Assembly: GCF_013410665.1 (NCBI RefSeq)
Contig: NZ_JACCFM010000001.1
Coordinates: forward strand, 1,302,001-1,366,000
DNA length: 64,000 nucleotides
Reading direction: 5' to 3'
Source: Leifsonia psychrotolerans
Lineage (GTDB): Bacteria; Actinomycetota; Actinomycetes; Actinomycetales; Microbacteriaceae
A model generated the notes under the pieces. The model did no database searches, was not told the DNA's origin, and was given only the letters and a program-made list of their open reading frames with translations. The stretch's first letter is position 1, and the number at the start of each line of letters is the position of its first letter. The translations under genes were made by a program, and so were the position numbers. Below, piece by piece: positions 43,430 through 51,477 of the stretch.

Positions 43430-44213
43430 GAATCTCACTCCCCGTCAATCCAATGAAGACGTCTTCCAGGGTGACCTCAGTGCGCGCCACTTTGAGCACG
43501 CGCGGATCCGTGCGATGCTTCGCGATCAATTCGTTCGGAGTTCCAACTGTAAGCAGGGTGCCCCTGTCGATGATCGCAACCCGATCGCAGACGGCCTGCG
43601 CCTCCTCCATCGAATGCGTCGTGAGGAGGATGCTGCCGCCACCGGCGCGCAGATACTCGATGCGGTTCCAGAGCTGCCGGCGAGATTGCGGATCCAGCCC
43701 GGACGTGGGCTCATCTAACAACAGCAGGCGCGGAGTATGAATAACCGCGATCAACAGCGAGAGCCGTTGCTGCTGCCCGCCGGACAGCTTCTTGACTGAC
43801 TTCCCTAGTTCCCCGTCCAGGCCGATCTCTCGCAGACGACCGATGATCTCCATTTTCGAGAGTCGGACCCCGTAAAGCCCCGCGTACAGCAGCACGATCT
43901 GTTCGATCGACAGCTCGGGTTGAAAGCTGGATTGCTGCAACTGCACGCCGATGCGCGCCTTGGCCGCAATCGGGTCGCGCAGCACGTCAATGCCATCGAT
44001 GATCACCGCCCCGGACTGTGGCTTGACGAGTCCTTCTATTGCGCTGAGTGTGCTCGTCTTGCCGGCGCCGTTCGGTCCGAGTAAACCGAAAATCTCGCCG
44101 GTCTCGACCGCGAGTGTCACGCCATCGACGGCGATTTGAGCACCATAGCGCACAACCAAATCGGTGACGCTCAGAATTCGAGACGCGGTGCCCGGCTGCT
44201 TGTCATCAACCAT
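43422..44213 (-). CDS. ABC-2 transporter ATP-binding protein
   Basis: A 263-residue ATPase with Walker A GPNGAGKTSTL (about 46-56), signature KKLSGGQQQRLSLLIAV, Walker B LLLLDEPTSGLD and the switch TTHSMEEA, the DrrA/CcmA-like exporter class. The ATG at 44213 has TATATT at -12 to -7 and no ribosome site, favouring a leaderless message. It is divergent from the osmoprotectant operon and, being of exporter type, is not its missing ATPase. Confidence 0.9.
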   Translation of the reverse strand: MVDDKQPGTASRILSVTDLVVRYGAQIAVDGVTLAVETGEIFGLLGPNGAGKTSTLSAIEGLVKPQSGAVIIDGIDVLRDPIAAKARIGVQLQQSSFQPELSIEQIVLLYAGLYGVRLSKMEIIGRLREIGLDGELGKSVKKLSGGQQQRLSLLIAVIHTPRLLLLDEPTSGLDPQSRRQLWNRIEYLRAGGGSILLTTHSMEEAQAVCDRVAIIDRGTLLTVGTPNELIAKHRTDPRVLKVARTEVTLEDVFIGLTGSEIRD

Positions 44214-44219
44214 GACGCA

Positions 44220-44225
44220 AATATA
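44220..44225 (-). promoter_or_regulatory. Candidate leaderless -10 box for the ABC-2 operon
   Basis: TATATT occupies -12 to -7 of the ATG at 44213. Confidence 0.5.
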
Positions 44226-44400
44226 TGCCTGACGAACCGTATTCCTGCTCACGAGTCACGCATTGGGATGGCCAGAGGCCTTGCCCTCACGGTTCCGACC
44301 CCTCCGGCATGAATCGAATTCATAACGCACAGGGGCATTTCCCCCAATTTGGGTAGATACTTCGTGAAGGCCCGCTTCCGCCGACGAATGGATCGGTCGT

Positions 44401-45084
44401 ATGAACTGGATCATTTCGAATTTTGGTCTCATCAGCCAGCTCACGGTCAATCACGTGCTCCTCAGCGTCCCGCCGATCGCCCTCGGCTTCTGTGCGGCCG
44501 TTCCTCTGGGGTGGCTGGCCAGCCGATGGAAGTCGTGGCGGTCTGTCATCGTCGGCGGCGGCAGCCTGCTCTATACGATTCCATCGCTGCCCTTGTTCGT
44601 GATCCTCCCCTACGTTCTCGGCACTCGCATCACCGACCCGATCAACATCGTGGTCGCCCTCACGATCTATGCGATTGCAGTGATGGTGCGGTCGGCGTCG
44701 GATGCGTTCGCTTCCGTTCCAGCAGACACAATCGAAGCCGCGACCGGGCTCGGGCACTCCCGTTGGTCGCTGTTCTGGACGGTCGAGTTTCCGCTCGCCG
44801 GGCCGGTTCTGCTCGCCGGTATGCGCGTCGTTTCGGCGAGCACCGTCGCTCTCGTTTCGGTGGGCGCACTCGTCGGCTCCGCCAACCTCGGGTATCTGTT
44901 CACCGACGGCCAACAGCGACAATTCTTCGAAGAGATTGCGGTCGGCATCGTGGCAAGCCTGCTGATCGCGCTCGTGTTCGACAGCATCTTGGTCTGGATC
45001 GGCCACATGCTGATGCCCTGGCCACGTGGTACCAAACGGGGCCGCCGCGAACCGTCGCTCGTCACACTGGAACGGGGTGCGTGA
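44401..45084 (+). CDS. Osmoprotectant ABC transporter permease (OpuCB/ProW-like), first subunit
   Basis: A 227-residue permease with about six helices and the importer coupling motif EAATGLGHSRWSLFWTVEFPLAGPVLLAG (about 113-141). It belongs to the glycine betaine/choline/carnitine group. It overlaps the second permease by four bases (GTGA). No ATP-binding gene of importer type precedes it, although one usually does. Confidence 0.9.
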   Translation: MNWIISNFGLISQLTVNHVLLSVPPIALGFCAAVPLGWLASRWKSWRSVIVGGGSLLYTIPSLPLFVILPYVLGTRITDPINIVVALTIYAIAVMVRSASDAFASVPADTIEAATGLGHSRWSLFWTVEFPLAGPVLLAGMRVVSASTVALVSVGALVGSANLGYLFTDGQQRQFFEEIAVGIVASLLIALVFDSILVWIGHMLMPWPRGTKRGRREPSLVTLERGA

Positions 45085-45866
45085 CTGTGCAGTTCTTTCT
45101 CAGCGCACTCGCGTGGCTTGTCGACCCCGCCAATTATGTGCCCGGTTCGCAGAGTCCGCTGCCGATCCAAGACCGCATCATTGAGCACCTCACCTACACG
45201 CTCGTGTCGGTGGCCATCGCTGCCGCAATCGCCCTGCCGCTCGGGTTCTACATCGGCCACACAGGGCGCGGGCGTCAGTTCGTCATCGGCTTCAGCGGCG
45301 CGATGCGAGCCGTGCCCACCCTCGGTCTTCTGGGCGCCCTCTTCGTGGTCATCGGACTGACCGTGCCGTTCACGGCGACCGCCTTCATCGCCTCGATCAT
45401 CGCCTTCATCGTGCTCGCCATCCCATCAATCCTCGCCGGGGCCTACGCCGGTGTGGAGTCCGTCGATCCGGAGACCGTTGATGCCGCTCGAGCGGTGGGG
45501 ATGACCGAGCGGCAGATTCTGTTCAAAGTCGAGATTCCGCTGTCGCTCCCCCTGATTATCGGCGGTATCCGTGCGGCCGTGCTGCAGGTGATCGCGACGG
45601 CCGTGATTGCGTCCTACATCTCGCTGGGCGGGCTTGGCGCCATCATCGCGTCGGGAATCAGCCTGAACAACAACAACGAGATCCTGGGCGGCGCCCTTCT
45701 GGTCACCGTGCTCGCGCTCGTCATCGACGGCCTCTTTGCGCTGACCCAGCGACTCACTCGCCGAGGCGGCCCTCCCCGGCCGGCCCGCAGAAAAGTGAAG
45801 GCTCGCTTTCAGCCCTCACTGCAGAGACCGTTTGCACTATCGTCCGCCAAAGAAGGGAACCCCTGA
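45081..45866 (+). CDS. Osmoprotectant ABC transporter permease, second subunit
   Basis: A 261-residue permease starting at the GTG at 45081, with about six helices and the coupling motif DAARAVGMTERQILFKVEIPLSLPLIIGGI near 134-163. It pairs with the first permease and stops one base into the binding-protein gene (TGATG). The basic C-terminal tail (residues 230-261) is longer than in most homologues. Confidence 0.9.
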   Translation: MTVQFFLSALAWLVDPANYVPGSQSPLPIQDRIIEHLTYTLVSVAIAAAIALPLGFYIGHTGRGRQFVIGFSGAMRAVPTLGLLGALFVVIGLTVPFTATAFIASIIAFIVLAIPSILAGAYAGVESVDPETVDAARAVGMTERQILFKVEIPLSLPLIIGGIRAAVLQVIATAVIASYISLGGLGAIIASGISLNNNNEILGGALLVTVLALVIDGLFALTQRLTRRGGPPRPARRKVKARFQPSLQRPFALSSAKEGNP

Positions 45867-46804
45867 TGTCCACAGCCAGAAGTAGCACCCGTTTTCTCGC
45901 CGGAACGCTCGCACTCGGTGCGCTCGTCGCGCTCGTCGGATGCTCGACCTCCGATCCCACGAAGGCAGCGCCCGAGACGACCGGTGCGCAAGGAGCAAAG
46001 ATCATCGTCGGCTCCTTCAACTTTCCGGAGAGCGAGATTCTCGGCAACATTTACGCCCTCGCTCTCGAGAATGCGGGCTTCACCGTGTCGACCAAGTTCG
46101 GCCTCGGACCACGCCAGACTACGATCCCCGCACTGATCGACGGGTCCATCAACCTGATGCCCGAGTACAACGGCAATCTGCTCTTCTTCTACGACACGAA
46201 AGCCACCGCGCGCACGACGGATGAAGTCGACAGCGCTCTGAAGACGGCAGTGCCGAGCGACTTCCAACTCCTCGATCCGTCCCCCGCTGAGGATAAAGAC
46301 GCCTACGTCGTCACGCAGGCCATGGCCGCCAAATACGGTCTCAGCTCGATCGGGGATCTGTCAAAGATTGAACCCTTCGCGCTGGGCGCCAACCCGCAGT
46401 TTGGAACACTCCCATACGGCATCCCTGGGCTCAAGGAGACCTACGGTGTCACTCAGGTCACCTTCACGTCGATCGAGGACTACGGCGGACCGGCGACGGT
46501 GAAGGCACTCGTCGATAATGCGGTTCAGGTTGCAGACATCTATACGACCTCTCCGGATTTGGTCACGGCGAAGCTGAAGGTACTCGACGACCCGAAGCAT
46601 TTGATTGCAGCACAGAACGTCATCCCGTTTCTCAATAAGAGCATCTACAGTGCCAAGCTCGCAACGGTGCTCAATGCCATCTCCGCCACACTCACGACCG
46701 ACCAGTTGATCGCATTGCGCGACCAGGTCGAGGGCGATTCGAAGACCCAGCCGGCCGTCGCAGCACGCGACTGGCTGACGAAGGAGGGGTTGCTGAAGAA
46801 GTAG
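45866..46804 (+). CDS. Glycine betaine/osmoprotectant-binding lipoprotein (OpuAC type)
   Basis: A 312-residue substrate-binding lipoprotein with signal peptide and lipobox ALVGC (Cys26). The mature domain starts with IIVGSFNFPESEILGNIYALALENAGF and has LMPEYNGNLLFFYD and a later VADIYTTSP segment, all typical of the OpuAC/OsmX fold that binds quaternary amines. It is the last gene of the importer operon. Confidence 0.91.
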   Translation: MSTARSSTRFLAGTLALGALVALVGCSTSDPTKAAPETTGAQGAKIIVGSFNFPESEILGNIYALALENAGFTVSTKFGLGPRQTTIPALIDGSINLMPEYNGNLLFFYDTKATARTTDEVDSALKTAVPSDFQLLDPSPAEDKDAYVVTQAMAAKYGLSSIGDLSKIEPFALGANPQFGTLPYGIPGLKETYGVTQVTFTSIEDYGGPATVKALVDNAVQVADIYTTSPDLVTAKLKVLDDPKHLIAAQNVIPFLNKSIYSAKLATVLNAISATLTTDQLIALRDQVEGDSKTQPAVAARDWLTKEGLLKK

Positions 46805-46898
46805 AAACGGCATCCTGCGCCGCCAGTCACAGCATGGCCCGCCGACGGTTTCCGTGATCCAATAGGATTCAGAAATGATCCCCGCTTATACGACATCC

Positions 46899-46926
46899 GG
46901 CCTGCCCCTGCTTTCAGGGGCAGGCC
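46899..46926 (+). terminator. Hairpin after the osmoprotectant operon
   Basis: GGCCTGCCCCTG and its exact complement pair over 12 bases with a four-base loop (CTTT). It lies 95 bases after the binding-protein stop and ends four bases before the ATG at 46931. Confidence 0.7.
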
Positions 46927-46930
46927 TCTC

Positions 46931-47446
46931 ATGAGCCATCCTGTGCTCGATGTGCACGCGCAGCCAGCCGAGGCCAGCATTGGAGCCTGGAGCGGCGAAC
47001 GCACCGGACCTTTCCTTGATGGCAGCCGGGGCGTGCGTGCCCGGGATCGGCGAATCATCGCCGCCTGGGCGGTCGACATGGGCATCGTCCTGTTGGTGTC
47101 CGCACTCGCCGGAGTCGGCATGGCCGATTTGTCCTACAGCGTTGACGTCGGCGTGTTCGTGGGCATCGTGATGGTGCTCTTTTTTCCGTGGCTCTACGGT
47201 TTTTTCTGCGTCGGAGGGAATTCCCTCGGAACCCTCATAGCCGGCACGAGGCTGGTGAAGTTACGCGACGGATCAGGACCTGGAATGTGGCGCAGCGGAT
47301 GGTTGATGTTTCTGCGCACCGTTCTGTTCTACTTTGTGCCCCTCAACTCGCTTCTGAGCGCTTTGAACGGTTCAACCGATCCAGTAGTGCGCACGCACCA
47401 CGTGAGCATCGACAAAGCCGAAACCCGGGCGCTACAACGAAGCTAA
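46931..47446 (+). CDS. RDD family membrane protein
   Basis: A 171-residue protein with the RDD-like motif RARDRRIIAAWAVDMGIVLLV near 38-58 and three further hydrophobic segments, ending in a cytosolic tail. RDD proteins are small membrane proteins, some linked to sodium transport, mostly unknown. The ATG at 46931 is only four bases from a terminator hairpin, so no free ribosome site exists; an in-frame start further on (GTG at codon 5 or 8) may be the real one. Confidence 0.75.
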   Translation: MSHPVLDVHAQPAEASIGAWSGERTGPFLDGSRGVRARDRRIIAAWAVDMGIVLLVSALAGVGMADLSYSVDVGVFVGIVMVLFFPWLYGFFCVGGNSLGTLIAGTRLVKLRDGSGPGMWRSGWLMFLRTVLFYFVPLNSLLSALNGSTDPVVRTHHVSIDKAETRALQRS

Positions 47447-47721
47447 CCGTGCGAAGTAGATTTCGACGGCCGTCACGAGCGACCCGATCACGGCGAGTCA
47501 GGCGACTGCGCTCGAACCGCCCTGTCTCGACAGTGCGGACCATCCGGCCGAAACTACGCTCGGCATTCTGCACCCGAGATGTGAATCGCTGCACCGGGCG
47601 GCAATCCATCGCTCTCGAACCTCGCCCGGCGTGGGTACCCCGAGTACTCTGTGCTCAGGCTGTGACGAGCGCTTCGCGACAGACTCGATCGGTAACCCGA
47701 GAACACTGAGAGGACCCGAAG

Positions 47722-48000
47722 ATGACCAATCCAGATCTCGACAATGAAGTAGTGCCAGAACCCGGGCCAGGACAACGGCCAAGCGGAGGCTCGGATGCTC
47801 CCGACGACGAGGAAGAGGACGTCGTTCCGGAGCCCGGACCCGGCCAACGGCCAGACGACAGCTCCGAGGTTCCCGATTACGAGGAAGAGGACGTCGTTCC
47901 GGAGCCCGGACCAGGACAACATCCACGCTCGGAGGATGCCGAGCATGAGGACGAAGGACCAGTAGCCCCAGAGCCGGGGCCCGGACAGCGGCCGGCCTAG
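47722..48000 (+). CDS. Small acidic PEPGPGQRP-repeat protein
   Basis: A 92-residue protein built almost wholly of four repeats of (V)VPEPGPGQRP, starting at residues 10, 34, 58 and 81, separated by Asp/Glu-rich linkers (DDEEED, DYEEED, EHEDEG). It has no signal peptide, membrane segment or cysteine. AGAGGA stands six bases before the ATG and a strong terminator follows, so it is very likely expressed. I do not recognise a family. Disorder and a binding-motif array are inferred. The 275 bases upstream hold no other gene I can support. Confidence 0.7.
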   Translation: MTNPDLDNEVVPEPGPGQRPSGGSDAPDDEEEDVVPEPGPGQRPDDSSEVPDYEEEDVVPEPGPGQHPRSEDAEHEDEGPVAPEPGPGQRPA

Positions 48001-48039
48001 GCATCATTGGGCGCGTCACCTCGTGGCGAGCGCACTCGG

Positions 48040-48092
48040 GTGGATGCCCTCTCACCGAGCCAGAGCGGCCGGTGCGAGGGCATCCACTTTTA
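48040..48092 (+). terminator. Rho-independent terminator of the repeat-protein gene
   Basis: GTGGATGCCCTC (48040-48051) and GAGGGCATCCAC (48076-48087) are exact complements, with a second short inner stem, followed by TTTTA on the plus strand. Confidence 0.85.
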
Positions 48093-48106
48093 CGGACTGA
48101 AGCGGT

Positions 48107-48280
48107 TTAGCTCGTGAACGCATCCTTGACGTCGTCGCCAGCCTTCTTCAGTTTCGCGCTGGCCTGATCCCCCTTGCCTTCCACGACCTTTTCGTCATCG
48201 CCCGTGGCATGCCCGACGGCTTCCTTGATTTTCCCTTTTACGTTTTCTGCTTCGTGACGGGCTTTGTCCGATGTGCTCAT
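48107..48280 (-). CDS. CsbD family stress-response protein
   Basis: A 57-residue hydrophilic protein with the CsbD pattern: NVKGKIKEAVGHATGDDEKVVEGKGDQASAKLKKAGDDVKDAF in overlapping pieces. In Bacillus the family belongs to the general stress regulon; its activity is unknown. The ATG at 48280 has GGAAGAG upstream. It lies 70 bases after the Asp23/AmaP operon on the same strand and may share its stress control. Confidence 0.88.
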   Translation of the reverse strand: MSTSDKARHEAENVKGKIKEAVGHATGDDEKVVEGKGDQASAKLKKAGDDVKDAFTS

Positions 48281-48350
48281 TGTTCTCTTCCTTCTGTGCG
48301 GTCTGCCCGACGTGTCGTTCACATCGAGCCCTGGCTCGTTTCCGTGAGGG

Positions 48351-49037
48351 CTAACGCGCTACGACTTCACTCTCAAGCGGAGCCGTTGGCTGAACGTTTT
48401 GTGTGGCGTGCTCCGGGAGCCTGGTCGTTGAACTCAGTCGGGTTCTGACCCCACCGCTGAGCTGAATGAGCGTCGGGACTTGGGTTCCGAGAAGTCGGTC
48501 CCACGCCTGCAGACTCATCTGAATCGTGTCGGCCGCTCGTGGAGGGGAGACACCGCGTCGCACTGCGGTTGAAATCTTCAGCACCTGTTGCCGGTGAATG
48601 CGGTATGTCGAAACAGAGGACGAGACGAATTCAGTGTTGCCGTTCAACGACTCAAGAAGCGTCTGCTGTGCCACTGCGGCGTCAATGATGACGGTGCCCC
48701 CGACCTGCTGGTGCGACGACGCACCGGAGGTGCGCCGTGCAACAAGGCTTCCGGCGTGGCCGCGACCTTGCCGAAAGATGAACAGAAGCATGAGGATGAT
48801 CACGAGCACGCACACCAGCGCAAGCGCTATCCAAATCCAGCTGTGCCCGGTGGAAGTCAGTGGCGTGGTCTCCAGCCAGTTGCTGACTGTGCGGTAGACA
48901 TCGGGTGCATTCTGCTTCCAGCCGTCACGAATGGACGTGACAGTTCCGAGCAGAATCGCCGCGATTCCGGCTGCCAGCAGAGCGAATCCGACGAGCAAGA
49001 TCAGCAAGCGATTCAAGACACGATTGGTGCTATTCAT
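48351..49037 (-). CDS. AmaP-like alkaline-shock membrane anchor protein
   Basis: A 228-residue protein with two N-terminal membrane helices (about 10-32 and 66-88), then an Asp23-like soluble domain with DAAVAQQTLLESLNGNTEFVSSSVST near 118-143. The arrangement matches AmaP, which tethers Asp23 to the membrane in staphylococci. It is the last gene of a five-gene operon joined by ATGA overlaps. Confidence 0.8.
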   Translation of the reverse strand: MNSTNRVLNRLLILLVGFALLAAGIAAILLGTVTSIRDGWKQNAPDVYRTVSNWLETTPLTSTGHSWIWIALALVCVLVIILMLLFIFRQGRGHAGSLVARRTSGASSHQQVGGTVIIDAAVAQQTLLESLNGNTEFVSSSVSTYRIHRQQVLKISTAVRRGVSPPRAADTIQMSLQAWDRLLGTQVPTLIQLSGGVRTRLSSTTRLPEHATQNVQPTAPLESEVVAR

Positions 49038-49615
49038 GCGCCGACTTTCCCTTCCGATCTAATCAGTACCGTCGCACGCATTTGAGGACGAAGACCATAC
49101 GACGCCAATTCCTCCCCAATGACGTCGTTCACGAGTGCCTCGTCAACCGGCAGGCCGGAAACCGGTGTCAGGCGAACGACGGCATGGCGGTGTGACACGC
49201 TCACGCTGACGTTGTCAGGATCGACCCCGGCAACCAGCGCGGCGCGGCGCGCCAGCGCGGACGCAACGACCTCGTTGTCGACGACCATGGCTAGACGGTC
49301 GTTGATCAGGTGATGGCGAGGGCGCCGCCCCGGCAGGAGCCCTGCCAGCACAATGATCAATCCGACGACGACCGCACTCGCACCGATCAGGATCAACACG
49401 GGCATCGGCTGATCCGGAATACCGACGATCGCCTTCGCCGCGTCTCGGGGTGCAACCAGCAACGCCCGCATACCCAATACGTTCAAGACCGACTCGGTGG
49501 CCACCCAGGCGCTGAAGATCATCACGACGACGGCGAGCAGAACAGCCAGCACGGATCGAGACGAGTGTGTCTCCCGGCGTACGATGCGCCGATAGAGTGA
49601 ACGCCGGTCTCTCAT
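49034..49615 (-). CDS. DUF6286-like membrane protein of the Asp23 operon
   Basis: A 193-residue protein with two helices (about 22-45 and 72-93) and a C-terminal domain (about 105-193) of beta-alpha type. HAVVRLTPVSGLPVDEALVNDVIGEEL is typical of the DUF6286 family found beside Asp23 proteins in actinobacteria. Both ends overlap neighbours by four bases. The function is unknown; a membrane anchor for Asp23 proteins is inferred. Confidence 0.78.
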   Translation of the reverse strand: MRDRRSLYRRIVRRETHSSRSVLAVLLAVVVMIFSAWVATESVLNVLGMRALLVAPRDAAKAIVGIPDQPMPVLILIGASAVVVGLIIVLAGLLPGRRPRHHLINDRLAMVVDNEVVASALARRAALVAGVDPDNVSVSVSHRHAVVRLTPVSGLPVDEALVNDVIGEELASYGLRPQMRATVLIRSEGKVGA

Positions 49616-49992
49616 CTCACTCGCTCCTCCCCCTCGATCCGGGCGTTGGTCACACGAATATCTACCCGGGACACACGCCGGCCGGTCAGTTGCTCGACTC
49701 GCTCCTTCGTCTGCCGTTGCGCTCGCTCACACCGCTCCAGGAGGGTTCCACCAGAGAGCTCCAGCGCTCGCGGATTCCTCTGGATAGCGGCCAAAGACAC
49801 CACCGGGATGGCGGCACGTACTGTGACCGCCAGCTTTCCGTGATCGTCGGCCAAGTCAGCGCTCACAGCCCGGCCCGCGACGTTCAGTGTCTCGGCGACC
49901 GCTGCCGCAGCCACGGCTCTGAGCGCCCGCGCCGTGATCCTGTTGCGGCCGACCAAGGTGCTGGAGCCCGCCGGCTGGTCCCGGTCTGTCAT
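49612..49992 (-). CDS. Asp23/Gls24-like protein, short form
   Basis: A 126-residue soluble protein starting MTDRDQPAGSSTLVGRNRITARALRAV. It keeps the Asp23 pattern of a helix (ALRAVAAAAVAETLNV), beta strands (KLAVTVRAAIPVV) and a final strand (VDIRVTNARIEG). Similarity to classical Asp23 is weak, so the family call rests partly on position. ATGA overlaps link it to both neighbours. Confidence 0.72.
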   Translation of the reverse strand: MTDRDQPAGSSTLVGRNRITARALRAVAAAAVAETLNVAGRAVSADLADDHGKLAVTVRAAIPVVSLAAIQRNPRALELSGGTLLERCERAQRQTKERVEQLTGRRVSRVDIRVTNARIEGEERVR

Positions 49993-50180
49993 GAGGAGGT
50001 GCGTTTCCCGCGGAACGCCGCGACAATGCCGGACAGGCTGATCTTCCCGTCCATGAGCCGGGCCACGATTGCGCCAATCACCATGGCGGCAGCGACGAAC
50101 ACGAAAGCCCAAAAGCCGAACGTGATCCAGGTCAGAGCGAGCACCGCCCCGATCGCCGCACCGACAATGGTGTGGCTCAC
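49989..50180 (-). CDS. Small DUF2273-like membrane protein
   Basis: A 63-residue protein with two hydrophobic segments (about 3-20 and 23-44) and a basic tail GIVAAFRGKRTSS. Small two-helix proteins of this type (DUF2273) accompany Asp23 in many Gram-positive bacteria. It overlaps the Asp23 genes on both sides by four bases. Confidence 0.75.
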   Translation of the reverse strand: MSHTIVGAAIGAVLALTWITFGFWAFVFVAAAMVIGAIVARLMDGKISLSGIVAAFRGKRTSS

Positions 50181-50656
50181 TGGACTCGCGCTCCCTTACC
50201 GACATTCTCGCCCGTTGATTGCGCGTCGTCATCTCCGGTGTGCACATCAGAAATAGTCACATTCACCTCAGTGACTTCCATGCCGACGAGCTCCTGAATG
50301 ACCTGGTAGACCGCAGCACGCACATCGTCGGCGACCTTTTGCAGTGGGACCGGGTAGTCAGCGACGATTGTCAGGTCGGCCGCGACCTGGGTTTCGCCCA
50401 CCTCGACACGGACACCCTGTCCGTGATCGGTATTACCGATCACATCACGCACGGCACCGAGCATCCGTTCGGCGCCCCCACCCAGTGCGTAGACGCCCGG
50501 AACTTCGCGCGCGGCGATGCTCGCAACCTTGGCGATCACACCATCAGCGATCACTGTCTTCCCGCTCGAACTCATCCCCGTTGCCGCAGGGATGCGCGCC
50601 GCGCCCGGCTGGACCGTTTGGCCAGACGTGCTCTGATTGAGATTCTCGTTTGCCAT
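50177..50656 (-). CDS. Asp23/Gls24 family envelope stress protein
   Basis: A 159-residue Asp23 protein: disordered start (MANENLNQSTSGQTVQPG), then SSSGKTVIADGVIAKVASIAAREVPGVYALG (about 37-67). QVAADLTIVADYPVPLQKVADDVRAAVYQVIQELVGMEVTEVNVTISDVH follows. Members localise under the membrane and respond to cell-wall stress. AAGGAG precedes the ATG at 50656. It is the first gene of the operon and diverges from the ECF sigma gene 254 bases away. Confidence 0.9.
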   Translation of the reverse strand: MANENLNQSTSGQTVQPGAARIPAATGMSSSGKTVIADGVIAKVASIAAREVPGVYALGGGAERMLGAVRDVIGNTDHGQGVRVEVGETQVAADLTIVADYPVPLQKVADDVRAAVYQVIQELVGMEVTEVNVTISDVHTGDDDAQSTGENVGKGARVQ

Positions 50657-50724
50657 CTGACTGCTCCTTGATTTCACAGCGCATGCATCGGCTGATCCGT
50701 GCGCACAAATTTTCGATCTACCCA

Positions 50725-50878
50725 TAAGACGTGTGACCGACGCGAAACGTCACGTCCGCGACAACAAAAGATGCTGTCGGTCCGAGCGGACAGCGCCCAC
50801 GCGGTCACACCGTCACCGCGGGTGGGCATGGGCTTGTGCAGTTGTAGATGTGCAGGTAAGACGTAAGCGAAAGCGTCA
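50725..50878. promoter_or_regulatory. Asp23-ECF sigma intergenic region with a duplicated motif
   Basis: Between the divergent operons the sequence TAAGACGT-N9-GCGAAACGTCA (50725-50752) recurs as TAAGACGT-N2-GCGAAAGCGTCA (50857-50878) in the same orientation. Each copy lies on the side of one operon. CGTC/GACG cores are common in ECF promoters, so autoregulation by the adjacent sigma factor is possible, but the spacing differs and promoter identity is unproven. Confidence 0.4.
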
Positions 50879-50910
50879 TGTTCTGAATCACACAACTGTC
50901 GGCGGTGAAA

Positions 50911-51477
50911 ATGGGTGAAGGCAGCGGCGGATTGGCCCTCACTCGCGTGGCCGACAACGTCCTGGTTTCCCGCACAATCGACGGGGACAAGCAGGCGTTC
51001 GAGGTGCTGATTCGGCGACACGCGCCGGGCATGCGTGCTTATGCACAGCGCCTCCTCAACTCCTCCAACGAAGCCGACGACGTCGTGCAGGAAACGTTCA
51101 TCACCGCGTGGGAACAGTTGGAAAGCCTCAGCGACTATTCGGCCGCGCGTGCCTGGCTGATGCGGGTCGTCAGCCGCAAGAGCTTCGATGTGATCCGCGC
51201 GCGCAAACCGACTGCCACGCTGACCGCCGAGGCATTTTCATCTCCCGCAGCCCAGCAAACAGAGCACATTGTTGAGATCCGTTCGGCAGTCGAGGACCTT
51301 TCTTCCGCGTTGCTTCAGCTTCCCACGGCGCAACGCGAGTGCTGGTTGCTGTATGAGGTGGGCGGATGCTCCTACGATGAGATCGCCGAGCAACTGGGCA
51401 TCTCGCATCCAGCCGTGCGTGGCACACTGGCCCGAGCCAGAGCAACGCTGATTCGGACGATGGAGGGCTGGAGATGA
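50911..51477 (+). CDS. ECF-type RNA polymerase sigma factor
   Basis: A 188-residue sigma-70 family factor with region 2 (FEVLIRRHAPGMRAYAQRLLNSSNEADDVVQETFITAWEQL, about 32-72) and region 4 with the helix-turn-helix CSYDEIAEQLGISHPAVRGTLARARATL (about 155-182). The start may be the ATG at 50911 or the GTG two codons earlier; neither has a strong ribosome site. It overlaps the next gene by four bases (ATGA), the usual place for an anti-sigma factor. Confidence 0.9.
   Translation: MGEGSGGLALTRVADNVLVSRTIDGDKQAFEVLIRRHAPGMRAYAQRLLNSSNEADDVVQETFITAWEQLESLSDYSAARAWLMRVVSRKSFDVIRARKPTATLTAEAFSSPAAQQTEHIVEIRSAVEDLSSALLQLPTAQRECWLLYEVGGCSYDEIAEQLGISHPAVRGTLARARATLIRTMEGWR

Noticed and set aside
44349..45080. 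5' part of a 505-codon frame covering both permease genes
   Set aside because: Before 45081 it is an out-of-frame reading of the first permease; only the part from the GTG at 45081 is real.
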